A stretch of 64,000 bases of DNA, taken from positions 1 to 64,000 of the forward strand of contig NZ_CPYD01000012.1 of assembly GCF_001112925.1 (NCBI RefSeq). Reading direction: 5' to 3'. Position 1 is the stretch's first letter. Each line of letters begins with the position of its first letter. The position numbers and the translations under genes are program-made. This DNA comes from Yersinia nurmii. GTDB taxonomy: Bacteria > Pseudomonadota > Gammaproteobacteria > Enterobacterales > Enterobacteriaceae. Of the stretch, positions 8,110-17,312 are shown one piece after another. Under the pieces are notes generated by a model. The model worked only from the letters and a program-made list of their open reading frames with translations, ran no database searches and was not told the DNA's origin.

Positions 8110-9810
8110 TTATAGCTGCATATCGTCGAGAAAATGCTCCAATCGTTGACGAATCGGCGCGATAATATCTGCATCCTGCCCGGCCAGCACTGTCTCGAAC
8201 TCCCGTAACCAACTGCCAATTTGCCTACGTTGGTCACCCAACGTTTGTGCCCAAGCTTTATCAATACGCGCTAATAACGCACGATTGCGCAAACTATCAC
8301 GAGGATGGATTTTCAGGCAACTGAGGCGTTGATGGCTTTCCCGACGCTGCTGCTCTGTCAGTCCGGTTGGGCTATGGTCGATGACCTTGCTAAAAGTGCC
8401 GCCGCTGTCTGGAATATTCACGTCCACCTCTAACAATCCGTTGATATCGTAACTGAAGCGCACATCGAGAGATTGCAGGCGTCCGTTAGGCTGAACCGGA
8501 ACGTCAAACTCATCGATAAAGATATTGTTATCTACGTGAGGACTTTCCCCTTGATAAATGGCAATGCTGATGGCTTTTTGATTCGGATAACGAGTGGAAT
8601 AAGTCTCCACCCGCGAAGTGGGTACTACGGTATTTCGTTCCAGAATCGGTGAGAAAATGCCGCTGCGTTTTTCCTCGGCGGTAGCAATACCCAGGGTATA
8701 GGGGCACACGTCCGTCAAAATCACTTCTTCGATATCTTCATTACGTAAACGACAGGCGGCCTGAGCGGCGGCACCTAACGCCACAATAGTGCTGGGATCG
8801 AGGTGCTGGTGTGGCAGCTTACCGAATAACCGGACCACGAGTTTCTGAATAATGTTCATTCGTGATGCGCCGCCGACCAGCACCAAATGATCTAACTGCT
8901 GTGGCTGCAAACGTGCATCATGTAATGCCTGTTCGATGGGCGCTCGCAGACGATTGATCAGCGGTAGCCAGATGTTTTCAATACGTAGCTCATCCAGCGC
9001 CATACACCAATGATTGTCTTGCCAGTGCCAGCTTAATTCGTAGCGCGCAGTTTGCCCATTGAACTGATATTTCAGCTGTTCGGCGTTGTGGTAGAGGCGA
9101 GACAAATCCGTTGCCGGTATCGATTCAGTAGACAATCGCCACTCTTTCAGCGCCGCGTTCATCAACGCCTGAGTGAAGTCTTCGCCCCCCAGATAATTGT
9201 CACCGGCTGAACCCTGAACTTCGATCAGCGGTAATGCGTATTCCAGAATAGTAATATCGAAGGTTCCACCGCCCAAATCGAACACTAAAGTACGCCCGTG
9301 ATTCTGAGTATGCAAACCGTAAGCCATGGACGCGGCGGTTGGCTCGTTGATTAACCGAACCGCATTCAGCCCCGCCAGTTCAGCGGCAAAGCGGGTTTGC
9401 TTGCGCTGTTCATCACTGAAATAGGCCGGAACGGAAATCACAACGTCGCTGACCGGTTGGCCGAGATAGGTTTCTGCATCGGCCTTCAGGGATTTCAGCA
9501 CCAGAGCCGACAGTTCGGGCGCACCGAAGTGTTGCTGAGCCAGTTTGAACGGCTTTTTACTGCCCATATAGCGTTTGAACACTGAGGCTGACCTTTCTGG
9601 ATGAGTGGTCAGGCGAGAAAGCGCCGCGCGCCCCACCAGAATAGAGCCGTCCTCATCGATACTGACCACCGATGGGGTCAAAAACTCGTTTAAGGCGTTG
9701 GGAATCAGTACTGCTTGCCCATCTTGCCAGACGCTAATCAGGCTATTGGTCGTGCCTAAATCGATGCCAATGGCTAAAGGCGCGCACTGTGGTTCCATCA
9801 TGTTGATCAT
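8110..9810 (-). CDS. hscC: Hsp70-family chaperone HscC
   Basis: A 566-residue Hsp70 protein, close to the 556 residues of E. coli HscC (DnaK is near 638). The nucleotide-binding domain shows the phosphate-1 motif IGIDLGTTNSL (14-24), VVISVPAYFSDEQR, NEPTAA, and the phosphate-2 motif VFDLGGGTFDITIL. The substrate-binding domain is shorter than in DnaK, as in HscC, and the helical lid is reduced. It hydrolyses ATP while binding client polypeptides; in E. coli it works with DjlC and DjlB. It converges with the DUF1266/J-protein operon. An ATG at 9801 is an alternative start; GAG before 9810 is a weak RBS. Confidence 0.93.
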   Translation of the reverse strand: MINMMEPQCAPLAIGIDLGTTNSLISVWQDGQAVLIPNALNEFLTPSVVSIDEDGSILVGRAALSRLTTHPERSASVFKRYMGSKKPFKLAQQHFGAPELSALVLKSLKADAETYLGQPVSDVVISVPAYFSDEQRKQTRFAAELAGLNAVRLINEPTAASMAYGLHTQNHGRTLVFDLGGGTFDITILEYALPLIEVQGSAGDNYLGGEDFTQALMNAALKEWRLSTESIPATDLSRLYHNAEQLKYQFNGQTARYELSWHWQDNHWCMALDELRIENIWLPLINRLRAPIEQALHDARLQPQQLDHLVLVGGASRMNIIQKLVVRLFGKLPHQHLDPSTIVALGAAAQAACRLRNEDIEEVILTDVCPYTLGIATAEEKRSGIFSPILERNTVVPTSRVETYSTRYPNQKAISIAIYQGESPHVDNNIFIDEFDVPVQPNGRLQSLDVRFSYDINGLLEVDVNIPDSGGTFSKVIDHSPTGLTEQQRRESHQRLSCLKIHPRDSLRNRALLARIDKAWAQTLGDQRRQIGSWLREFETVLAGQDADIIAPIRQRLEHFLDDMQL

Positions 9811-9900
9811 CTCGCTGAAATATTAGCGTTAAATTCAGGGTGAAGTTTCGCTGGGCAAGACTGAATGCCCAGACGCGGTGCTGGCAAAAAGGGCCCTTCG

Positions 9901-10659
9901 TTAAAACGGATAAAAACTTAACGCTTTTTGAGGTACCGTATATTCTGTGCCGTTATATTTCAGCAGCATACTGTTTTTCCTCACACTAACTTCTTTATCG
10001 ACACAGTTATCTTCTTTTACTAATTCGCTGCGACGGGACGTGGTGACCGAATTGATTTGCAGATCGTTAAAGCCGTGGGTCTGGGTTTTGGCGACGGAGA
10101 TCGTGCGTTTATCTTCGGAGAATTCACCGGCACAGTTGCCGTCCCATTCGGCGCTATATTGATCCATCTGCAACGGCTTGGTTAATTTATTCAGTTTGCC
10201 ATCCTGCAGGCTATATAAGGTTAATACGTAGTCTGCGATTGGATTAACGCGAGACGAACCGCGATGGTAAGTGCGTATGCCGAAGGCGCGGTTATCCGCC
10301 GTTAATTGATAGCGTGCGGTATCAATACTGATGTTATCGGTATAAATCGCATCATCGCTGATGGCGTTTTGATCATAGCGGTGAGCGATTAACTTGCCAG
10401 TAGTCGAATCGACCACTAATACATCGACATCATAAGTCGGTTGATCGGAGTACTGTTCGGGAATATCCGAAATCAGGGTCATCACGACAATAGTCTTATC
10501 CGGCGCATAGGGCCAGATTTTACATATGTTCAGATTTGACGGGGCTAGCGTTAATTCTGGATGTAGGGTTTTCGCCAGTTGAGGAATAAAGCTCTGACAG
10601 TCTGCCAACGAATAAGATGAAAACATAAGTGAAGAAAGAAGAAGGAAAATCCTGCGCAT
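9901..10659 (-). CDS. putative exported protein of unknown function
   Basis: A 252-residue protein with a clear signal peptide (RRIFLLLSSLMFSSYSLA, cleavage near residue 19). Mature cysteines at the start, centre and near 'EDNCVD' suggest disulfides and a periplasmic home. The sequence has the alternating β pattern of a β-propeller or β-sandwich ('DVDVLVVDSTTGKLIAHRY'), and looks like uncharacterised enterobacterial secreted proteins. RBS AGGGAC precedes the ATG. It lies downstream of nothing in its own direction. I do not recognise a named family. Confidence 0.65.
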   Translation of the reverse strand: MRRIFLLLSSLMFSSYSLADCQSFIPQLAKTLHPELTLAPSNLNICKIWPYAPDKTIVVMTLISDIPEQYSDQPTYDVDVLVVDSTTGKLIAHRYDQNAISDDAIYTDNISIDTARYQLTADNRAFGIRTYHRGSSRVNPIADYVLTLYSLQDGKLNKLTKPLQMDQYSAEWDGNCAGEFSEDKRTISVAKTQTHGFNDLQINSVTTSRRSELVKEDNCVDKEVSVRKNSMLLKYNGTEYTVPQKALSFYPF

Positions 10660-11210
10660 AGTCTGAGTCCCTGACGCTAGCCGAATAAAATAGGCAATGG
10701 AAGAAAGAGTGTGATAATTACCGACAAACGGTAACCCACTGAAATTAAGTCACTAAATGCTACCTATCTATGGATTATCACACGGATAAGGAGAGTTACC
10801 TAACGGCATAATTATGAAAGGTAAAATATTTTTAATCGAATTTTGACTGCCAGGCAGTTGGAAAGTAACAGGGTGATTTATTCACCTGAATACGTCAGAT
10901 TGTGATCTGAAATTTATTAAAACGAAGGCAAGGTTGGGGCTAGTTAGAGCATTTCAGCCAGCAATAAGCTTTTTCAGTGTCAAGATGGTCTTATTCCGTG
11001 AGGAAAGACTTACGCAGAGCAGAAATCTGTATTAGTGTGATAAGCCTGCGGTTAAAGCACTGTATGGTCACATTTTAGCGCCCATTTATGGGGGTGGTAT
11101 AGAATAACTAACGTGTCGGGATTACCCCAAAGCAGAATAACAATGTTGCTGTGCGAATTTTAGCATGACTTTACTTATCGGTTGGTAATGGTTTTAAGAA
11201 GGAATCTGGC
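10660..11210. other. intergenic region with divergent promoters
   Basis: This 551-base gap between the divergent exported-protein gene and ddlA holds no convincing reading frame. A perfect 10-bp inverted repeat GTGTGATAAT (10709-10718) / ATTATCACAC (10774-10783) lies about 50 bases upstream of the exported-protein gene, and a small hairpin AGGTGA..TCACCT-like lies near 10870. The RBS AAGAAGG for ddlA is at its right end. Confidence 0.4.
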
Positions 11211-12326
11211 GTGACGAAAATACGGGTTGGGGTCATTTTTGGTGGCAAGTCGGCTGAGCATGAAGTGTCATTGCAATCGGCTAAAAATATTGTTGACGCC
11301 ATAGATACGGAAAAATTTGAAGTCACTTTGTTAGGCATTGATAAACAGGGCCAGTGGCATATTAACGACGCGTCGAGCTATCTGTTACATGCGGAAAACC
11401 CTGCGCTGATCGCCCTGAATCACTCGAATCAAAACGTCGCTTTGGTGCCGGGTCAACGACAGCATCAACTGATTGATGCGAGTAATGCCACAACGTTGAC
11501 GCAACTGGATGTAGTCTTCCCGATTGTTCACGGTACGCTAGGTGAAGATGGCTCCTTGCAGGGCTTGCTTCGCATGGCGAATATTCCCTTTGTCGGATCT
11601 GGCGTAGTCGGTTCGGCAGCCAGTATGGATAAAGACGTAACCAAGCGCCTGCTGCGGGATGCCGGGCTGAACGTTGCGCCGTTTATCACTTTAACCCGCG
11701 CGAATCGTCACCAATACACTTTTGAGCAAGTGCAGGAGAAACTGGGTTTGCCACTGTTTATCAAACCGGCTAATCAGGGATCTTCCGTCGGGGTCAGTAA
11801 AGTTCGTAATGCCGTAGAATTTGCCCATGCGGTCGAGCTGGCTTTCAGTTTTGACCACAAAGTCTTGGTTGAGTCGGCTATTGTCGGCCGTGAAATAGAA
11901 TGTGCGGTATTGGGGAACGATCGCCCGAAAGCCAGCTTGTGTGGCGAAGTAGTGATCAGCGATGAATTCTATTCTTACGATACCAAATATATTAGCGATA
12001 GCGGTGCCCAGGTTGTGATTCCAGCGGTTTTGGAGCCACACATCAGCGATAATATTCGCGCCGTAGCTTTGGAAGCGTTCCGGACTCTGGAGTGTTTGGG
12101 ATTGGCGCGTGTGGACGTATTTCTGACGCCTGATAACCAAATTATCATCAATGAAATCAATACGCTGCCTGGTTTTACCAACATCAGTATGTATCCGAAG
12201 TTGTGGCGCGCCACGGGCATCAATTCCACCGAGCTGATTACGACCCTGATTGAGCTCGCGCTAGAACGTCATAAGCAGGATCAGGCGTTAAAAAGCTCAA
12301 TTTCACTGAGTGAGCAAGCGAAATAG
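11211..12326 (+). CDS. ddlA: D-alanine--D-alanine ligase A
   Basis: A 371-residue ATP-grasp ligase that joins two D-alanines with ATP hydrolysis to give the dipeptide of peptidoglycan precursors, in the cytoplasm. Seen: the N-terminal [15 protein letters not shown] motif, [17 protein letters not shown], the ATP-binding loop [15 protein letters not shown], and the C-terminal metal-binding [18 protein letters not shown]. Length and the 'GK.AEHEVS' start fit DdlA (364 in E. coli) rather than the shorter DdlB (306). The start is GTG with RBS AAGGA eight bases upstream. Single gene with its own terminator. Confidence 0.95.
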   Translation: MTKIRVGVIFGGKSAEHEVSLQSAKNIVDAIDTEKFEVTLLGIDKQGQWHINDASSYLLHAENPALIALNHSNQNVALVPGQRQHQLIDASNATTLTQLDVVFPIVHGTLGEDGSLQGLLRMANIPFVGSGVVGSAASMDKDVTKRLLRDAGLNVAPFITLTRANRHQYTFEQVQEKLGLPLFIKPANQGSSVGVSKVRNAVEFAHAVELAFSFDHKVLVESAIVGREIECAVLGNDRPKASLCGEVVISDEFYSYDTKYISDSGAQVVIPAVLEPHISDNIRAVALEAFRTLECLGLARVDVFLTPDNQIIINEINTLPGFTNISMYPKLWRATGINSTELITTLIELALERHKQDQALKSSISLSEQAK

Positions 12327-12380
12327 CATCTATTTAATTCACCTATGATTGATGTGCGATAGGTGAAATGAAACTCTGTA

Positions 12381-12408
12381 AAAGGCTGCCTGGTGCAGCT
12401 TTTTTTTT
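12381..12408 (+). terminator. Rho-independent terminator of ddlA
   Basis: Stem GCTGC (12385-12389) / GCAGC (12395-12399) with a 5-base loop, preceded by AAAA and followed by nine Ts. It lies 58 bases after the ddlA stop. Confidence 0.85.
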
Positions 12409-12444
12409 CCTAAAAATATGTGGACGGTCATTCCTGTGAGGTGT

Positions 12445-12467
12445 TGACATTTTGTCATTTGGTGACA
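12445..12467 (+). promoter_or_regulatory. possible operator, TGACA repeats at the regulator start
   Basis: TGACA-TTT-TGTCA (12445-12457) is a 5-3-5 inverted repeat, followed by another TGACA at 12463-12467. It overlaps the start of the regulator gene, so it could be an autoregulatory site. This is inference from symmetry only. Confidence 0.3.
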
Positions 12468-13114
12468 ATAATTCAAAAATGAAACTTACAGAAGATCAGC
12501 TCTTACTTCGAGAGAGCAAAAAAATTGTCGAAGCCTTAGGAAAAACTTTCGCGCCGCTGGTGGAATTCGTGCTGCACGATTTAACCCATCCGGAGCACGC
12601 TATTGTGGCAATTGCTAATAATTTGTCCGGGCGAGAAGTGGGGGAACTCGCTACAGAGCTGGGATTGAGCCGCATAGCCGATCCTAACTTTCCCGAAGTA
12701 CTCCAAAACTACCCCAATCAGTTTCCCGATGGTCGTCCTGCAAAAAGTACCTCTATCGGTTTGAAAAACAGCAAAGGAGAGTTTATTGGTGCACTGTGCC
12801 TCAATATGGATATTTCTCTGTTCTCCGCCGTTAGCAGCAGTCTGGCTCAGCTGACGCAAACGTTGCCCAATGACATTCAGGAAAACCTGCAATCCCCGCG
12901 TCTGGAAACTCTGCGTGCGCGATTGGAACAATTCGCTACGGCCTTGAACACCACACCACGCGGCTTGACGCCGGCTCAGCGCCGCGAAGTGGTTCGTCAA
13001 TTGGCCGAGGAAGGATTGATGGATTTGAAAAATGCGCAAACAGTCGTGGCCAGCAATTTGGGGGTCGCGCGATCCACGGTTTATACCTATCTCCCAACTG
13101 ATGAAGGAAGTTGA
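12452..13114 (+). CDS. YheO/DauR-type transcriptional regulator (PAS-like + HTH)
   Basis: A 220-residue DNA-binding protein. The N-terminal half (VEFVLHDL.HPEHAIVAIANNLSGREVG...CLNMDIS) is the YheO-like PAS domain; the C-terminal part (TPAQRREVVRQLAEEGLMDLKNAQTVVASNLGVARSTVYTYL) is a helix-turn-helix of the same family, to which DauR belongs. It is the first gene of a three-gene unit: six bases separate its RBS-bearing end from the dehydratase ATG, so it is likely the local regulator, sensing the substrate or product. Start is uncertain: TTG 12452 has GAGGTG nine bases upstream; ATG 12479 lacks an obvious RBS. Confidence 0.85.
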   Translation: MSFGDNNSKMKLTEDQLLLRESKKIVEALGKTFAPLVEFVLHDLTHPEHAIVAIANNLSGREVGELATELGLSRIADPNFPEVLQNYPNQFPDGRPAKSTSIGLKNSKGEFIGALCLNMDISLFSAVSSSLAQLTQTLPNDIQENLQSPRLETLRARLEQFATALNTTPRGLTPAQRREVVRQLAEEGLMDLKNAQTVVASNLGVARSTVYTYLPTDEGS

Positions 13115-13116
13115 AC

Positions 13117-14088
13117 ATGGCCCGACTCGCAATTGAATATGACGATATTGTTCAGGCACATCAACGTATTGCTGATGAAGTCGTCAAAACACCGGTATTC
13201 ACTTCGGCTACGGCAGACGTCCAAACCGGAGCGTCGTTATTTTTCAAATGTGAAAATTTTCAGCACATGGGTGCCTTTAAGTTTCGCGGTGCTTATAACG
13301 CTTTGGCGCAGTTAACGCCAGAGCAGCAAGAGAGGGGCGTCGTTACTTTTTCTTCGGGCAATCATGCACAGGCCATTGCACTGGCCGCACGAAAATTGGG
13401 CATCCGCGCCACCATAATTATGCCTATTGATGCGCCAGCGGTGAAAATTGCCGCGACCAAAGGATACGGGGGCGAAGTCATTCTGTACGATCGCTATACC
13501 GAAGATCGCGATGCGATTGGAAAGCGATTGGCGGCTGAACGTGGTCTAACACTGATACCTCCTTATGATCATCCCCATGTGATGGCTGGGCAGGGTACGG
13601 CGGCGAAAGAACTGTTTGAGGAAGTGGGGGATCTGGATGTACTCATCGTTCCTTTGGGTGGCGGCGGTCTGTTATCCGGTTGTGCCACGGCTGCCAAGGC
13701 TTTGAATCCAAAGTGTTTGGTGATCGGCGCTGAGCCTGAAGCGGGTAATGACGGGCAGCAGAGCTTCCGTAGTGGGAAAATTGTGAAAATCGCTACGCCG
13801 CATACTATTGCCGACGGCGCGCAGACGCCATTTCTGGGAAACTATACTTTTCCGGTGATACAAGAACGAGTGGACGACATTCTTACTGCCAGCGACGCTG
13901 AGTTAATTACCACCATGAAATTTCTTGCTAGTCGGATGAAAATTCTGGCCGAGCCTACGGGATGTCTGGCGGCCGCGGTGGCCTTTGGGTCTGCTCTGAA
14001 TCTGCGCGGTAAACGGGTCGGGGTGATTATTTCTGGTGGAAATGTCGATCTCAGCCGCTTTGCCAATTTCATTCAGCAGGAGAATTAA
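13117..14088 (+). CDS. PLP-dependent threo-3-hydroxyaspartate / threonine ammonia-lyase family
   Basis: A 323-residue fold-type II PLP enzyme. The Schiff-base lysine is K55 in the motif GAFKFRG; the phosphate-binding glycine loop is VPLGGGGLLSG; SSGNHAQA is the substrate-carboxylate loop. 'FFKCENFQHMGAFKFRGA' is closer to serine racemase and threo-3-hydroxy-L-aspartate ammonia-lyase than to TdcB or IlvA, and there is no C-terminal ACT domain. It probably dehydrates a 3-hydroxy amino acid, giving an imine that breaks to a 2-oxo acid plus ammonia; the RidA gene next door would speed the second step. RBS GAAGGAAG precedes ATG 13117; the end overlaps the RidA start by one base. Confidence 0.8.
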   Translation: MARLAIEYDDIVQAHQRIADEVVKTPVFTSATADVQTGASLFFKCENFQHMGAFKFRGAYNALAQLTPEQQERGVVTFSSGNHAQAIALAARKLGIRATIIMPIDAPAVKIAATKGYGGEVILYDRYTEDRDAIGKRLAAERGLTLIPPYDHPHVMAGQGTAAKELFEEVGDLDVLIVPLGGGGLLSGCATAAKALNPKCLVIGAEPEAGNDGQQSFRSGKIVKIATPHTIADGAQTPFLGNYTFPVIQERVDDILTASDAELITTMKFLASRMKILAEPTGCLAAAVAFGSALNLRGKRVGVIISGGNVDLSRFANFIQQEN

Positions 14089-14474
14089 TGTCTGATATTC
14101 AGCTGATAAATCTTAATGGAAATCCGCCGGTAGGCCATTACAGCCACGTAGCCTGCGCCGGTGGCCTGGCCTATCTCTCCGGCCAGTTGCCCATAACGGT
14201 TATAGGGGAACCGCTGACGAATCAGCCATTTGAATATCAAGTGGCACAGGTATTCGACAATATAGATCGCGTTCTGGCTAGTTGTGGATGCGATCGCCGC
14301 GCGTTGATACAGGTTCGAGTGTATCTGAACGATACCGGATTGTGGCTGCAATTCAATCAGCTATACGCTAATTGGTTAGGAGAACATCGGCCAGCGCGTT
14401 GCGTAGTACCAGTAGCCGAATTGCACTATGGATTAATGATCGAAATTGAGGCCATTGCTCAATTAGCTCACTAA
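14088..14474 (+). CDS. RidA family enamine/imine deaminase
   Basis: A 128-residue member of the YjgF/YER057c/UK114 family, which hydrolyse reactive enamine/imine intermediates released by PLP dehydratases. The β-strand with 'LAYLSGQLP', the 'QV..VFDNIDRVLASCG' helix, 'IQVRVYLNDT', and the C-terminal 'RCVVPVAEL..GLMIEIEAIA' with the key Arg and Glu are all visible. Start codon overlaps the dehydratase stop (TAATG), so the two are co-translated. The pairing strongly supports the deaminating role of the neighbour. Confidence 0.92.
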   Translation: MSDIQLINLNGNPPVGHYSHVACAGGLAYLSGQLPITVIGEPLTNQPFEYQVAQVFDNIDRVLASCGCDRRALIQVRVYLNDTGLWLQFNQLYANWLGEHRPARCVVPVAELHYGLMIEIEAIAQLAH

Positions 14475-14933
14475 ATTTTGTACCGGTTAATAAATAAGAT
14501 GGAGTGCCAGGCGCAGATGGCTAGGTCTGGCATTTATCTTTCTCATCATTTTATGTTATCTATCATCTGTTTTTCCTGAGTTGACAGCAAGACGACGCCC
14601 TCTCCCTTGGTCTTTATCACTAGACGCCAATCATCCGCCAATTCATAACTCATTGTAAATAATGACATATTATTTGTTTTTTTCAATGGCTGATCATAAT
14701 GAAGTCAAAACCCTCTAATTTTGGCTGCCCTAAATGAAGAAAATAGTGAAAGTTTCATTAATGTAACTGAAGTGTTTTTTATGGGGTCTAATCGGAACTA
14801 AAAACATGATGCAGGTCATCTTGTACGTATTTCGCATTATTTTTCTGTTGAATTGTATTCGATACGCAAATACTGTGTATCCATACAGCGTGTCGTTGTA
14901 TATATAATGAAAACTAATTCAAGGATGACTAAT
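14475..14933. other. AT-rich intergenic region upstream of the lipase
   Basis: This 459-base stretch has no supported gene. It includes the promoter region of the lipase; composition becomes AT-rich here and stays so to about 18.7 kb. In-frame upstream ATGs at 14853, 14907 and 14925 lack RBS as good as that of 14934. Confidence 0.5.
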
Positions 14934-15815
14934 ATGAAAACTTCAGCAAAAACACGATACCCTATTATTTTAGTACACGGCCTGTTTGGTTTTGACAAAA
15001 TGTTGGGCTATCCCTACTTTTTCAAAATCCAGCCAGCGTTGGAAGCTGCCGGTGCAAAAGTGTTCACTGCGTCAGTTTCTGCAACCAATTCAAATGAAGT
15101 AAGAGGTGAGCAACTACTTGATTTTATCCAAGAGATTCTGAAGAAAACCGGAGCAAAAAAGGTGAATCTCATCGGCCATAGCCAAGGGCCTTTAGCCTGC
15201 CGTTATGCTGCCGCGATGCGTCCTGACTTGGTGGCGTCTGTCACTTCGGTGAACGGTGTCAACCACGGTTCAGAGTTTGCCGATCGGGTTCGTGAAGCCT
15301 TTGTCGAAGGTAGTCTGCCTGAATCAGTGGCTAATTTGCTTGTCTCTACATTCACAAATTTAATGTCTTTACTCAGTGGTCATCCGGAACTGCCTCAGGA
15401 TGCTATTGCTTCACTGGATGCATTAACCACGAAAGGCGTTATGGAATTTAATGCCAAATATCCGCAGGGGCTGCCAGAGAAATGGGGTGGTGAAGGTAAG
15501 GAAGTTGAAAACGGCGTTCATTACTATTCATGGGGTGGATTTATCCAGGGCGGAATTCTTGAACAAGGGCTAAATACCGCCGATCCACTGCATATTGCGA
15601 TGCGCGTTGGCTCACAATTCTTTATTAAAGAGACTGCGCAGAACGATGGCATGGTAGGGCGTTTCAGTATGCATTTGGGCAAAGTTATTCGTTCGGATTA
15701 TTCAATGGACCACATGGATGCGGTCAACCAAACGGCTGGCGTGGTGCCAGTGCATCTTGACCCGGTAAAAATGTTCGTCGACCATGCGGTATTCTTAAAG
15801 TCTAAGTCGCTGTAG
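14934..15815 (+). CDS. triacylglycerol lipase, Proteus/Pseudomonas family I.1 type
   Basis: A 293-residue α/β-hydrolase that would split ester bonds of triglycerides or phospholipids. The oxyanion-hole motif ILVHGLFGF is at residues 12-20 and the nucleophile elbow GHSQG at 81-85 (Ser83); Asp and His candidates lie in '[11 protein letters not shown]' and 'MDHMDAVN'. The GHSQG elbow, lack of a signal peptide, and length are those of the Proteus vulgaris/mirabilis lipase group, secreted without a classical leader or needing no foldase. I chose ATG 14934 (RBS AAGGA at 14920-14924 and N-terminus matching the family) over the longer frame. Single gene, convergent with hdeB. Confidence 0.88.
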   Translation: MKTSAKTRYPIILVHGLFGFDKMLGYPYFFKIQPALEAAGAKVFTASVSATNSNEVRGEQLLDFIQEILKKTGAKKVNLIGHSQGPLACRYAAAMRPDLVASVTSVNGVNHGSEFADRVREAFVEGSLPESVANLLVSTFTNLMSLLSGHPELPQDAIASLDALTTKGVMEFNAKYPQGLPEKWGGEGKEVENGVHYYSWGGFIQGGILEQGLNTADPLHIAMRVGSQFFIKETAQNDGMVGRFSMHLGKVIRSDYSMDHMDAVNQTAGVVPVHLDPVKMFVDHAVFLKSKSL

Positions 15816-15865
15816 TCCACTCAGCCTGAGATGAAAAGGAGGATCGTTAATGTTGAGTCACGTAA

Positions 15866-15961
15866 CACTAATTAGTGACGTTGTAACCTAACGGCTTAAC
15901 TCTTCAACTCCCCTATAAAAGAGAGATAACAGAGACTCCCCGCGGCCGAGGCGGAGTCTCT
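15866..15961. repeat. palindromes between convergent lipase and hdeB
   Basis: CACTAATTAGTG (15866-15877) is a perfect 12-base palindrome. A second hairpin, AGAGACTCC (15931-15939) / GGAGTCTCT (15953-15961), ends nine bases before the hdeB stop and may terminate transcription from either side. No long T-run is seen. Confidence 0.45.
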
Positions 15962-15969
15962 GAAAACAA

Positions 15970-16296
15970 TTACAGGTGTTTTTTTGCGAAGTTAACAATA
16001 TCTTGCTTAAAGTCGCTGACCTTCTTCTCTGGTGATTTCTTACATAACTGAATCACCTTCGGCGTTACAACGGTATCAGTTTCTTGATAGTCAACGAAAT
16101 CGCCATTTTTATATTGCGTATCGTCATTCAAAATCCAGAATACGACCGGAGTGAAGCTTTTCGGGTTCAGGTCGATAAACTCTTTACAGCTCATATCAGC
16201 TGGCGTAGTCGGGCTAGTAGCGGCAGCAAAGGACGCGGTGGCTGCGCACAGCAGTAAACCAGCCAATGGGATATTACGTAATGATTTAAATGACAT
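15970..16296 (-). CDS. hdeB: acid-stress periplasmic chaperone HdeB
   Basis: A 108-residue protein with a signal peptide (cleavage after SFA or near AAA). The mature part carries the two cysteines of the HdeA/HdeB family (MSCKEFIDLNP... and IQLCKKSP), and its 'CKEFIDLNPKSFTPVVFWIL' and 'ETD...TPKVIQLCKK.P' segments match HdeB rather than HdeA. In acid the dimer falls apart and holds unfolded periplasmic proteins soluble. ATG 16296 has RBS AAGGAGA six bases upstream; the frame begins earlier at 16323 but that start lacks support. No hdeA or hdeD lies beside it. Confidence 0.9.
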   Translation of the reverse strand: MSFKSLRNIPLAGLLLCAATASFAAATSPTTPADMSCKEFIDLNPKSFTPVVFWILNDDTQYKNGDFVDYQETDTVVTPKVIQLCKKSPEKKVSDFKQDIVNFAKKHL

Positions 16297-16717
16297 GCCT
16301 ATCTCCTTGCGGTTTCGGAACAATAATTTCCAATATAACTCAAGTTCTGGTTTATATTTCGAGTCTAAGCATGGACCAATAATTTAAATTAGGCCAGTAA
16401 TTCACTTAAATTATCTGTTGCGCCATCCGACTACTAATCCCATGCTGTGACTATTCAACTTATGGTTATGAGGTGATATTATATTAATTCTCATGATTAT
16501 TATTGTATTTATAATTTTATTTTTATTTCATAATTACCCCGGATGTCATTTTTATTTATCGGTAAGGTTTGTTACGTTATTTTCAGTATGATATTTAATT
16601 CGGATGGCCGTAATGCCGTCTTTCGGATGTTATTATTTCATCGTTTGATCTGAAGTGCGGGAAGTATGAGTGGTTAACGGAGGTTGTCAATATTAATAAA
16701 CGGACTAAAGGTGAACT
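16297..16717. other. AT-rich intergenic region between hdeB and the toxin operon
   Basis: This 421-base divergent region is very AT-rich (runs such as TTATATTAATTCTCATGATTATTATTG broken by few G/C) and contains no supported gene. It must hold the promoters of hdeB and of the toxin operon. Such AT content is the usual target for H-NS silencing (inference). Confidence 0.45.
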
Positions 16718-17290
16718 ATGAATAAAGAAAAGCCTAATATGGCACTGATGTTTATCGTATTGTTAACAGTGAGGGTTCAGGCTGAAGATAACTACATTAA
16801 TAATATTATCTCTCAGGTTGATAGCCGAGAATATTCATCATCGCGCGTATTGGAAGAAAACAACCCGGCTGTATCTCTCTATAATATCGGTAGTGGTACT
16901 TTACTCTACAGTTATGAATACAAACCAAAAAGATATCTATCTGCCGACTACGCATATAATCTTAATGGTAGGTGGAATGAGAATGCGAACTGGCATTCTA
17001 TTTATAATCGGAATGGCACGGTGTCGTTTAAAAATATATACTCTGGGTTGTGCCTGCAACATTATGGAACAGAATACCAGGTAATAGAGAATACCTGTGA
17101 TCCATTATTGGCGACGCAACAAATTAATCTGGAATTGGTCAGTTCTGGCGGGATGCTTATGCGGTTTAATAGTAATAATGAATGTCTTTATATTCATCCA
17201 GGGGTTAGGCATTACTATGTATACAGTGATAAATGCGAAGATATAGGTTTTTATCATTACTGGACCATCATCCCTCCACTCAATAAGTGA
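16718..17290 (+). CDS. CdtA/CdtC-like ricin-type lectin subunit
   Basis: A 190-residue exported protein. The signal peptide spans residues 1-22 (cleavage after VQA). From about residue 48 comes a β-trefoil lectin pattern ('NPAVSLYNIGSG', 'VSFKNIYSGLCL', 'LMRFNSNNECLYI') as in cytolethal distending toxin subunits CdtA and CdtC. Two cysteine pairs, C112/C127 and C156/C173, match the disulfide loops of those lectins. The 'VSLYNIGSG...VSFKN...CL..YG' order resembles CdtA more. In known toxins these subunits bind host glycans/cholesterol and deliver CdtB. It is 22 bases upstream of cdtB with RBS AAGGTG. No second lectin gene is present; it is shorter than typical CdtA (about 230-260). Confidence 0.72.
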   Translation: MNKEKPNMALMFIVLLTVRVQAEDNYINNIISQVDSREYSSSRVLEENNPAVSLYNIGSGTLLYSYEYKPKRYLSADYAYNLNGRWNENANWHSIYNRNGTVSFKNIYSGLCLQHYGTEYQVIENTCDPLLATQQINLELVSSGGMLMRFNSNNECLYIHPGVRHYYVYSDKCEDIGFYHYWTIIPPLNK

Positions 17291-17312
17291 GTGAATGCAC
17301 AGGAAGTGAATA

